Source: Massospora cicadina
Taxonomy: Eukaryota; Entomophthoromycota; Entomophthoromycetes; Entomophthorales; Entomophthoraceae
Direction: 5' to 3'
Length of the DNA: 64,000 nt
Assembly (NCBI GenBank): GCA_022478985.1
Contig: JAKSZP010009307.1
Location: 1 to 64,000 of the forward strand
Below, one piece after another: positions 55,350 through 64,000 of the stretch. Made by a program: the position numbers and the translations under genes. The stretch's first letter is position 1; every line of letters starts with the position of its first letter. The notes beneath the pieces are model-generated. The model ran no database searches, was not told the origin of the DNA, and was given only the letters and a program-made list of their open reading frames with translations.

Positions 55350-55880
55350 TAGTATTCATGTAGAAAATATAATTAATCTGATTAGAGCTATATATGAAGG
55401 TGAAGTTAGAGGAGCAGTACATGAAGAATGAGCTTAGACAATTGTTGGATGACAGCTTACTTGCGCCCTCTCAGAGTCCTTAATCAACTCACTGTTACTT
55501 ATATATAGAAGAAGAATGTTAGCCGCAGAATAGTCATGGATTATAAAAGGAAAAACAGTCTCACTAAGAAGGACAGCTATCTGGTTTCATAGTTTGATGA
55601 TGCTCTGGCCTGACTCTAAAGTTCAAGATACTTCTCTGCGATGGACCGCTCCAGTGGCTATCAGAAAATAGACCTTTCACTGGAGGACGAAGTAAGATGT
55701 GAGTTAATATGCACAGAAGAATTATCTAAACCTACCCAGCTCCTTCAAGGATTATGCAATGCTCCCACATCGTTTCAATGAGTGATGGATCACATCATGA
55801 AACTTTATAAAATAAGCTATGTAATCAAATATCTGGATGGCATAACTACGTTCTAAAAACCTTTACCAATCTAGATAATC
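55350..55880 (+). pseudogene. G7 reverse transcriptase
   Basis: Forward fragments: V-M-D-Y-K-R-K-N-S-L-T-K-K-D (55535-55575), F-S-A-M-D-R-S-S-G-Y-Q-K-I-D-L-S (55633-55680), K-P-T-Q-L-L-Q-G-L-C-N-A-P (55727-55770) and K-Y-L-D-G-I at 55827-55844. The catalytic box is Y-L-D-G, so the second Asp is lost (GAT/GAC to GGC). Inactive. Confidence 0.75.
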
Positions 55881-55979
55881 TCAAGTCATTTTCTAAAGAC
55901 TAAGAGAGAACTACATCAATTGAAACTGAAAATTATACCTTTACTCAGCAGAAACTGGAAATTTTAGAGCACGCCATAT

Positions 55980-56640
55980 TTCAGGAAGGAATTCAACCCT
56001 CATAAAATAAGCTTGAAGAAATTTCTCAGATGCATGAGCTGAAGAGTCTCTGAGACATACAAGTATTCTTAAGGATAATCGGATAATACAATCATTTTAT
56101 CCTTAATTTGCTCAACCATCTGAACCTATTATCCGGTTGCTTATCAAAACACCCCTTTTGTATGGGGAGTAGAGCAAAGAAGTTCATTTAAGACAATGAA
56201 AGATTTTTTGAGGAACATCAATTCTATGACATCCAAACTAAAAGAAGTCCTTCATCCTGTTTACAGACGCCTCTGTCCTAGCTGTAGGAGTCATAATCTC
56301 ACAGCTGGATGAAGAAGGCATTGAACATAAGGTGTCTTATTACAGTAAGACTCTATCCAAAGCTGAGCTAATACTGCATTAAAGAGAAAGAGTGCTTAGC
56401 TGTTCTCCTGGCAGTGAAACATTTCCATTCCTTTTTATATGGTACAATTGTTATAGTTGTTATAGACTATGCTTAATTAAAGTGCCTGCAAAAGATGAGA
56501 GGTCTAATATGAATACTAGCCCAAAAGCTCTTAAACTTCAGCACTACGACATGAACCTTATTCATATAGTTGGAACAAAGCGCTTGACTGTAGATAGGCT
56601 GACCTGACTGCCACTACTACATCTAGACAATAGCGATGCT
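55980..56640 (+). pseudogene. G7 RNase H
   Basis: Forward text near 56260-56360 gives F-T-D-A-S-V-L-A-V-G-V (catalytic D-A-S), then V-S-Y-Y-S-K-T-L (for V-x-Y-x-S-K-x-L). A hinge near 56540-56610 reads L-Q-H-Y-D-M-N-L-I-H-I-V-G-T-K-R-L-T-V-D-R-L, and the tail T-V-D-R-L corresponds to the N-x-x-A-D-x-L-S-R segment. Interrupted frames. Confidence 0.7.
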
Positions 56641-56819
56641 GAATATTTTCATGAATTACAAATTAAGCCACTCTTGGGAGGATGGAGATGAACAGACCAA
56701 AAATGCAAAATGGCTAGCTCAAATTATGAAAGTTCTTGATGAATTTTATATAAGAAAGTTGGAACCAACTGGCTACCTTACTTTTGACCTTTGAAATGGT
56801 TACAATCGATAATGGAAGC

Positions 56820-57870
56820 CCATCATACCTTAGGACATGGAGAAGCTAGGAAAATTTACAAAAGGATCTTAATTGCTCCTATTGGGAAGGAATACTGGAC
56901 TCTTAGTGGAAGTCTTAGATGCTTGCATAATTTGTAAAAAACAGATGTTGCATAAGGCCAAGTACAAGTATCAGCTCATGACCCCTCAGAAGCTATTTCA
57001 TAACATCAGATTAGATGTCTTAGATTCACTACCTGGATCCACAGGAGGAATTTGATGCATCCTTATAAATATTGATCATTTTATAAAGTGGGTTGAAGCA
57101 ATTGCCATTCCGGTGCAGACTGACAAGTCTACCGCTAATTTTTTGTACCAAAAATATTTACTAGGCACAGTTTCCTGCAGTTACTGCTATGCGACAATGA
57201 AGAATTTTTACTTAGGAGTTGTAAGAATCTTAGCTATGAACATGGGAACTCACTTTCCCAAGGTTGACCCACCTCAGATAATTTTAACATGGGAACTCAT
57301 CAATCATTTTCAGCGCCTTGAACTCATTAACTAATAGAAATGTAAACGAGAAAATGGGACATCAGTTTTAATTTTTATAAAAAGCTGACCACTACTTGAT
57401 CATTACACTAGGACCAATATCTCACAAATGCGTATATGGATTACAAGATAAGTTACAATGAATCATCAAGATGTCACCTTTCATTTCCTTATATGGAAAA
57501 GAACCTGAGATTCCAGATTGATTGATTGGCTCATGAGATTACCAGTGATAATACCAAAAAGCTTGATAGAGCGCTAAGAATATCAGCCCATAAAGTTATA
57601 CAACTTCAATTGGAGGCAATGAAAAACCTATCCAAGACAGTAAAAAATGAAGACAAGCAGCATATACATCTCACTAACCTTTACCCGATTTTGAACTTTT
57701 GGATTAAGCCTTGTACTATCATACTTTTATAGCATCTCAAGGAAGAAAATTAGATTTCATCTGAGATGGGCCATACGCTATTACCTAAAAACATAGGGAC
57801 GAATACTCAATCAAGTCTTTAGAATTTGGTGTATCAATATACCATGTATATATCCAATGCCTAAGCTTGT
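56820..57870 (+). pseudogene. G7 integrase with a 33-bp SINE-tail insertion
   Basis: Near 56930 C-I-I-C-K-K-Q is the Cys pair of the zinc domain. H-F-I-K-W-V-E-A (57076-57100) follows the first core strand, and L-L-C-D-N-E-E-F (~57187-57210) holds the second catalytic Asp. A 33-bp insertion flanked by a perfect 14-bp repeat interrupts the core at 57253-57285. The C-terminal region to ~57870 is decayed. Confidence 0.72.
57239..57299 (+). mobile_element. 33-bp SINE/LINE 3'-end insertion with perfect 14-bp TSD
   Basis: AACATGGGAACTCA occurs at 57239-57252 and, unchanged, at 57286-57299. The 33 bases between contain CCCAAGGTTGACCCACCTC plus an AT-rich end, i.e. just the 3' tail of the SINE-A/SINE-B group. 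This is an extreme 5' truncation. Confidence 0.85.
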
Positions 57871-57894
57871 ACTGCCCTGCCAATATTCTTAAAA

Positions 57895-58655
57895 TGTGAT
57901 ATAAGATATTAGGAAATTGGACATTATGGGAAGAATATCGACCATTTTGATGTCCACAACAGAATTTGAAGCTTAGACCTGTGAAGGGGGTTAAAGAAAC
58001 TATATCAAATAATCATCTTGAAAATAATAGTTGGTAAGACTCAAATTCAATATTAAGAAAATAACATTAGACAAATATAAGCTTAAGATGCCCCAAAATA
58101 ATTCCCTATCTGATTAAAATGAAGAACAATTATAATATCAGATGACTATTACACTAGGTGGCACACAAGGCAGTAAATTAAGAGGAATATCAGAAGCGTG
58201 AGAATCAAGGATCTGTTCATAGATTGTCCTAATTGATACCAAGTATCATCTTAATTAATATATTAAGCATGTATTTTTACCTTATTAAAAATATGCTACA
58301 AAGGCACTATACAAATTGGAATGCATCGCCTGAGCAAGAGTCTCCCATCAAGTTTTCCCCCTCTATTTAATTTGTTAATCCGTTTCCATTTTGGGTTTAT
58401 ATTTTTAAATGTGACATAAAGAAACCCTTATTCTATACTGCAATAAAATTTACATCATAAAATCTAAATTCTTTATTTGAAATTTGACTCAATAATTCCA
58501 TATAACTGTACTTATCATATGATGGATACTCTAGCTGATGGGATTTAAGCGGTGATTTGGCACCTTAAAAATAAATAATATACTTGTCATGCGTCTTAGA
58601 TATCTTCAAGTACTGACTTTCTGGCTTCTTGGTATAGCGCCATTTTTAAAATCTA
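57895..58655 (+). repeat. G7 3' LTR
   Basis: Begins TGTGATATAAGATATT and aligns with 44056-44810. The right edge is approximate (58640-58665). Confidence 0.72.
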
Positions 58656-58744
58656 GCTTTTTGATAATTTTTTCAGAATTTAATTGCACAGGTTTGTTTA
58701 AGTGCACAATTTGCATTGCTTGATAGTAGGATAATTATATGAGT

Positions 58745-59063
58745 GATATAAGTTTGAAGGGGGAGGATACCCCAGTGGTAGAATAGGGACCCTTTACCGC
58801 TGCCTCCCCAAGTTTGATCCCAGTAGTGAACTTTGGGTAGGGGACGATTATGACTGTGTTGGCGATGCGCACCAATGCCCCAAACTGAGATAGCAAATAG
58901 CAAAGGCGGTCCATGGAGTTCCTGACCTATCTTATGCTGCGCATGGAGGTTTTCTGGGTTTTATCCTCCTTTTCCATTTTCTTCACTTCCCCTCAGTGGT
59001 GCGGTATCATCCCCAGGTCAGCCCACCTCAAATAAAATTTGAAATTAAGATATAAGTTTGAAG
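58745..59063 (+). mobile_element. SINE-B copy 2, intact, perfect 15-bp TSD
   Basis: The body 58760-59048 (289 bp) lies between GATATAAGTTTGAAG at 58745-58759 and at 59049-59063. The head GGGGAGGATACCCCAGTGG contains an A-box-like TACCCCAGTGG, and AAGTTTGATCCC ~40 bases on is B-box-like. The tail is CCCCAGGTCAGCCCACCTC then AAATAAAATTT. Best-preserved SINE-B here and the reference for the split copy at 10133-10349 / 17220-17284. Confidence 0.9.
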
Positions 59064-60468
59064 ACTATTATCTGTAGTTAAAATATAACCCAGTTGTTTG
59101 GTGGTCCAACGCTAAACTTAAAAATGATCACGAAATGATGATTATGTTGACTATTAGGGACTTTTTCCCTATCCTAGCTGAACTTACTCCACTCTCAGAT
59201 TTAGAGGTTCCTGGCCTTAGTTCCCATCACGCTGAGTCAGCGGAGATCTATTTCAATGGTCTGCTTCTCTTCTAAGGATATATGTTCCTTTCTTTTTATC
59301 ACACAAAATAGTCAACAATTATTGTACTACAACAACAACAAAGTGAAGATGGATAGAACTTATTACTAATAAACAATTTTTTATTAATAAAATATGGAAA
59401 GATATAAATATTGAAGATATATTTTTTAGTAACTCGTTGTAAAAAATAGGGAAGTGCTAATGTGTGATAACAGTTAGCCAGTTGTCTTCTCTATAATTGA
59501 TTTCCACTCATTCAGGTACATTATTCACAATAATGGAATGGTCTGATGCAAGAGATAAAGAAGTGCTAATGTTGAACAACAGTTAGCTCCAATCTTCTTT
59601 ATAATTTGTTTCCATCTTAATCAGGTAACCTCTTGCATACCAGTGGTTTCTTCATCACTTCAAGATATAAGAGACATAAGCCTATATATTTAATGGTTAC
59701 CTGCCATACAAGGATCTCGGTCAACCTTTCCAATTATTTACTTAACACCTGTGGCAGCCCCAGGACAGGTGAGGCCTGAATAAGATTTTACTACTAAAAC
59801 AATCTAGTGTACAACCTGCTTTATTAATACAACAAATTAGATAATTTATGTTGAAATTTGGCGCGCAACTACTCAGTTGTCACCTCAGTAAGGAAATGGC
59901 AGCCATAGCCGTTGAATTTACCTTCAAAGTCTCTTCCAGAAATGGTCTTCTCCATTGGGCTAAGGATTTCTCCATCAGACATTCCAGAGACCAGAAAATA
60001 AAAAAAGCCAGAAAACTTGTCCCTAAAAATTCCGCTTAGTCACAGTGAACCAACCACATTTGGCTAGCAGCCTGATTAGAAAATGACTTTTTACCCATTA
60101 TAGCAGATCATGAACCAACTGGTTTATTTTTTAATTGCAGGCGGCATCACTAGCCTCACAACTGCTGATTAAATTCCCAATCATCCAAAGATGAAACCTG
60201 GCCCAATCACAACTGGTGCACCTAATAGGCTTACAACAATCAGCTATCAGATGCCTCAGTTCCTTCAGAAACTCTGCGCTACGAGATTTTAAGCATTCAC
60301 ACAGATCAATCCTGATGGATTCAAGCCCAACGAATTACTCAAATCTATAGACATTACTAAGCTGAAATTGAAATCAACCAATATCTGACTCATTTGCTAG
60401 TGTAAAGTATCCCCTAGCAAACCAGAAGATAACCTAGTTATCTGGAAAGGTAGTTAAAGATCCCAACA
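59064..60468. other. No gene recognised; contains a ~68-bp direct duplication
   Basis: 59451-59520 and 59560-59627 are diverged copies of one ~68-bp sequence (both start GAAGTGCTAATG and end TCAGGTA). Elsewhere I see only short open frames without motifs, e.g. 59848-60039. The sequence lies between the end of G7 and the readable RT of G9; it may be further insertions. Confidence 0.45.
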
Positions 60469-62640
60469 GCTGTTGAGATAAAAATTATAAATCCTGACAA
60501 GGATTGAGAAAAATGTGCCCTTATCTCTATTGAAGGGCTATCTGAGCCTACATGGATGTCTCAGGGCTATAACGACCCTGCTACTTTCCAAAGAGCGATG
60601 GACGTATAACTAGGGGATTTAAACGCTCTTGCATGCTAGTTTATCTTGCCAATTTAACAAATTTCTCACGAACTTTTTCAGTTCACTTTGCACAATTTAG
60701 GGAGGTATAACACATATGACACTCTTAGCTAAAGTTAAAACCCACCAGGTGTTTCTTCTAAAGTGAAATGTAATTTATTGGGACATAATGTAGTAATTAA
60801 GGATTATCACCACTGGATGACAAAGTTATGGCCATTTCCAAGATGTCCCCACCTATGTCTATTCAAGATGTACAAATCTTTTAGAAATAGTTGGATATTA
60901 TTGCCAATTTATTTCAAAATTTGCAGAAACATATGAACCTTAAATCTATCTGTTAAATAACGAATTTCTTTCCAATGGGAAGAAGATCAGCAGTAGACCT
61001 TTGACCTAGTATGAAGCTCATACTCATTCCCCTGTATCCATACACCATAAACATCAACAAACCATCTTTTACTGATGCTACCAAAATAGTATATGAGCTA
61101 TACTATCACAGCATGAGAGAAACCTATTGGGCCTTCCCATCGCACATTACAGCCAAACTTTATCTTAAGCTGAATGCAACTATATTGTTACTGAAAGTGA
61201 GTGTCTGAAAGTATTAAAAGCCATTAAACACTATAACCCTATTTATTTGTGATGAACAACTTACTGTAATTACAGACCATGCTAAGCGCAATGGCTCTAC
61301 CAGATGATAGATCCTGACGGGAGATTGGCCTAATGGGATTTAAAGATCCAAAAATACAATTTCTCCATTGTCCATCGCCCAGGGCCAATACATCAGAACG
61401 TAAATATTTACCCTGATTACTCATATAAACTATCAATAAATCTGAGGAAGATAAACTCTATGATCTTTTACACAACCTCAGTTATGGAAAATGAGTTTCT
61501 TATAATCAAAAAAAGTTAAAGTAGAGCTCAGCAAACGTCCAAATCAGGGATGGTAACCTTTACAAACTAGAATCAAAGCAATGGATACCCTATATTAAAC
61601 CTCCTGATTGCACAGATGTTATATAAAGAAAACATCTGCAATTCAGCCACAGAGGACCTGACTAGACTATCAATGGCTCAAGACTCAGTGTTCCTGTAAA
61701 GAAATGCTCCCCTCAATTTATAGTGTATTAGAGTCCTTTTGATATGCAAAATTTAGGCTATATTAGTCTATGACATAAAATCCAATAGAGTCACCCTATG
61801 TACCTTTCATACAGTAAGAATTGATGTTGTGGGACCTTTACTATGAGCATCTAATAGCCATCAATTTCTCATCCTGACTGTTAATTATTTAACAAAGTGT
61901 ATTTGAGCCATATCTCTTTCCTCCACTTCAGCAAAAGCTACCACTATGTTTTTGTATAATTAATTCATCATCCATCGTGGGTGTTTTAAATAATTATTTC
62001 CAATATGGTTAAATTTATTGATCATTGCTGGTTCAAGAATTAACCAAATTAATGGGATCTTTAAGGTTTTCTTTCCTTTACCATCCTGCAACCAATGGAA
62101 TAGTAGAGAAGTAAGCGCTACACTAACTTCTATCCTTGGGGAAATGGCCTTGACTGACCCTCTACATTGGCCACAATAGCTACCTTTTGAAACCTTTGCC
62201 TATCAAAAAAGTTACCATTGAATTATCAACATTTCCCTCTTCCAATCCTTGTATAAATGGAATCCCTAGATGCCCTCCTAAGTGAAAGCAATGTTAGACA
62301 ATGCCTCCCACAAAGTCCATGAAGTTGCTATGAGAGTTATTTTTTAAGAGATTATATGACTTCAGGTCTTAGCTTATATTATTTTGTCTGCTACCACCAC
62401 CAGAAAGACCAATTGAGTTAAATAAAAATCTTGTCCCTCTGCATACCTTCCATCCATGTAATTTAGTACTTTTACACCATCTTAGGCTGGTGGACGCAAT
62501 AAAAAATTATAAAATTGGTAAGGACCATATAAAACCATTTATAAACAAAAAATGAACCCTCAATTGTTGAGGTAACTCTAGGGACTGCAATAAATTAAGT
62601 AAACATTCAATTTTGTGACCGTTTACCCCATATAACAATA
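60469..62640 (+). pseudogene. G9 gypsy pol: RT C-terminal half, RNase H, integrase
   Basis: Forward strand. RT: N-P-D-K-D, E-K-C-A-L-I-S, W-M-S-Q-G-Y-N-D-P-A-T-F-Q-R-A-M-D (60490-60603); the YLDD site reads F-I-L-P and is lost. Connection: G-Y-Y-C-Q-F-I-S-K-F (~60893-60925). RNase H: L-T-V-I-T-D-H-A-K (61260-61287). Integrase: D-V-V-G-P-L-L near 61822 (first catalytic Asp present), S-N-S-H-Q-F-L-I-L-T-V-N-Y-L-T-K and K-A-T-T-M-F-L-Y (61853-61960), Y-H-P-A-T-N-G (~62080). It is closely similar to G2. The C-terminal domain ends near 62630, directly before the LTR. Confidence 0.75.
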
Positions 62641-62652
62641 TATATGTGGCGT

Positions 62653-63136
62653 TGTTAGGATTCTGGCTCAAAAAAATGTGAGCAAATCTGATGATGAGAT
62701 TGAACCCAAAAAATGGTTTAGACAATATTATTGTTGGAGATGATACCTGATCAAAATCATTGTGCTTCCTAATGTTGGGGTACAAACCAATTTAAGAAAA
62801 CAAATAGTGTTACTTAAAGATATAAATTAGATGATTCAGAATTACTAACTAGCAAATTAGTATAGATCTTAGTTTGGAAGAAGTTGGAGATTTTCCCTAA
62901 GTAAATAAATGAGTTCCTTTATAGTTTTGTTCTAGGGAAAAATGAAGATTACATTCATTGAAATAATTTACTTGTCACTATCAAATCAAAGTTCAAAGAT
63001 ACATGCCAATTTTAGGGGCTTTATCCCTTAGTTGCTAGCCTTAATTTTTTATTATAATTAAAAATCCTTGTGCCTGAGGCTTCATTTTACCTAAAATCTC
63101 TTAGACAGTTGGATTTCATTACCCACTATCCCAACA
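62653..63136 (+). repeat. G9 3' LTR (same family as the G4 5' LTR)
   Basis: 484 bp, TGTTAGGATT...CCCAACA, aligned with 33786-34271 in the same orientation. It follows the G9 integrase C-terminus at the expected distance. Confidence 0.78.
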
Positions 63137-64000
63137 AGTACAATAAGCACAATAGGTACAATGGGTTTAATAGGCATTATCATACCCATTTACAGGAAAG
63201 GTTAATTTAGGGGGTAGAAATCACTGCATGACGATTTTGGAATTATTAGAAGACCAAAAAAAGAACTAAATGATAGGGCCTTTTAGTGAAAGGTTCAATA
63301 AATAAGATGCATTTTTTATCTCAAACATTGACATTAAATAAGTGATTTTTAAAATATGAGTCAGCACCTATGACAAAAGGGGTTTTGTTTGATATTAATT
63401 CTACCACACTTTTGCAGGGTACCCCAAACTGACAGGCTCACAGTTTTCACTAATTAATAGATTAGCAGCTGGAAGTACATAAACAATGTCAATAAAAAGA
63501 TGCCTTTTCATGTGCATTAGGTAATATTAGGTGTTGTCAAAGACAACTAATTTCTCCCTGGTTAAAATAAACAGCACCAAGGCAGTAATGGGATCCAATT
63601 TAGATTTATGAAGTGGCAGAGGAATTTAGTATATAACCCTCAGGTATTGTAAATAAAAATTGTCTCTACAAGGGTTACCTGACCAGGTTTAATGGTAAAG
63701 TTCTGTCCAAACCATAGTGGGATGCCATTAAATTCTATAATCTTGCTAGAAAGATTCAGAGTTCTCTTGCATCTTTTACAAAATTTAAAGGGAAGATGCC
63801 TCCCTTGTTATATGTTTAACCATTAAATATTATTTGGAATTTAACACCAAAGGGAGGGTGATTCAAAATCTTCCTAAATCAGAAGCTACGGAGGCTAGTA
63901 TACACATTTACAAGTATACAGTGCAAGCTGGAGGATAGATACTCATAATCACCTTTAAAAAAGTCAGCAGGATTAATTCAATTAAGTAAACTAAGCTAAT
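63137..64000. other. No gene recognised
   Basis: AT-rich tail of the window. I see no domain, LTR or SINE that I can support. Confidence 0.5.

Larger units (their letters stand above)
44056..58655 (+). mobile_element. G7: forward gypsy element, interrupted by G6
   Basis: LTRs at ~44056-44810 and ~57895-58655 align in the same orientation, with shared blocks ATGGGAAGAATATC, CACTAGGTGGCACA, GGGTTTATATTTTTAA and CTTCAAGTACTGA. The 5' LTR is followed by a primer-binding site (44814). Gag and pol fill 52.0-57.9 kb; the G6 insertion occupies ~44.85-52.01 kb. Own length is ~7.4 kb. I could not read the outer 5-bp duplication. Confidence 0.75.

Noticed and set aside
58760..58830. A functional tRNA gene at the SINE-B head
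   Set aside because: Box A and box B are present, but no cloverleaf can be closed, and a second copy plus TSDs show a SINE.
59848..60200. A host gene with an intron (TTGCAG before GCGG at ~60140)
   Set aside because: No supporting open frame on both sides, no 5' splice partner I could defend, and no recognisable protein.
44032..60504. Treating 43.66-44.06 kb and 60.47-62.64 kb as a proven single RT
   Set aside because: The two pieces overlap by about eight residues of the same RT strand and diverge strongly in DNA, so they cannot simply be the two sides of one insertion.

Overview
This 64-kb window is AT-rich eukaryotic DNA made almost entirely of retrotransposons inserted into one another. 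I recognise no intact host gene, rRNA, functional tRNA gene, CRISPR array or prokaryotic feature. Nearly all coding sequence is degraded Ty3/gypsy gag-pol or non-LTR (LINE) ORF1/ORF2. The inventory (chromovirus-type and other gypsy lineages, APE-type LINEs with CCHC knuckles, tRNA-derived SINEs) would fit a TE-rich filamentous fungus, perhaps a basidiomycete such as a rust. That assignment is weak, because nothing in the window is taxonomically diagnostic.

Layout. 1-5.5 kb: AT-rich DNA with a SINE-A (1942-2080), a retroinsertion carrying an unrecognised ORF (2728-3820, 17-bp duplications) and a SINE-C (5189-5482). 5.5-9.6 kb: a decayed forward gypsy pol (G1) split by a solo LTR. 10.0-33.8 kb: nest 1. 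One reverse-strand gypsy element (Shell-1, about 7.6 kb of its own sequence) is stretched to nearly 24 kb by four independent insertions. Its 3' LTR holds a SINE-B, which is itself split by a 6.9-kb gypsy (G2). Its integrase/RNase H side holds a 1.8-kb miniature LTR element. Its RT/protease side holds LINE-A, an ORF1-only LINE. Its protease/gag junction holds LINE-B, a complete LINE. 33.8-63.1 kb: nest 2. A forward gypsy (G4) carries LINE-C in its gag/protease side (with a 71-bp poly-C run), and its RT is broken by gypsy G7. G7 contains reverse-strand chromovirus-like G6, and G6 contains a SINE-A. The last part is SINE-B and a forward gypsy 3' half (G9) with its LTR. The right end (63.1-64 kb) holds nothing I recognise.

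How the parts relate. Most insertions were placed by reading target-site duplications (TSDs): 5 bp for LTR elements, 12-17 bp for LINEs and SINEs. That gives a relative-age order. Three different tRNA-headed SINE families and the LINEs share one short 3' tail, so one LINE lineage probably mobilised all of them. The three LINE copies start at the same 5' sequence directly at their TSDs, which makes LINE-A a genuine full-length non-autonomous derivative and not a 5' truncation. Most catalytic domains carry stops, frameshifts or lost catalytic residues, so the locus is a fossil record and not an active region.
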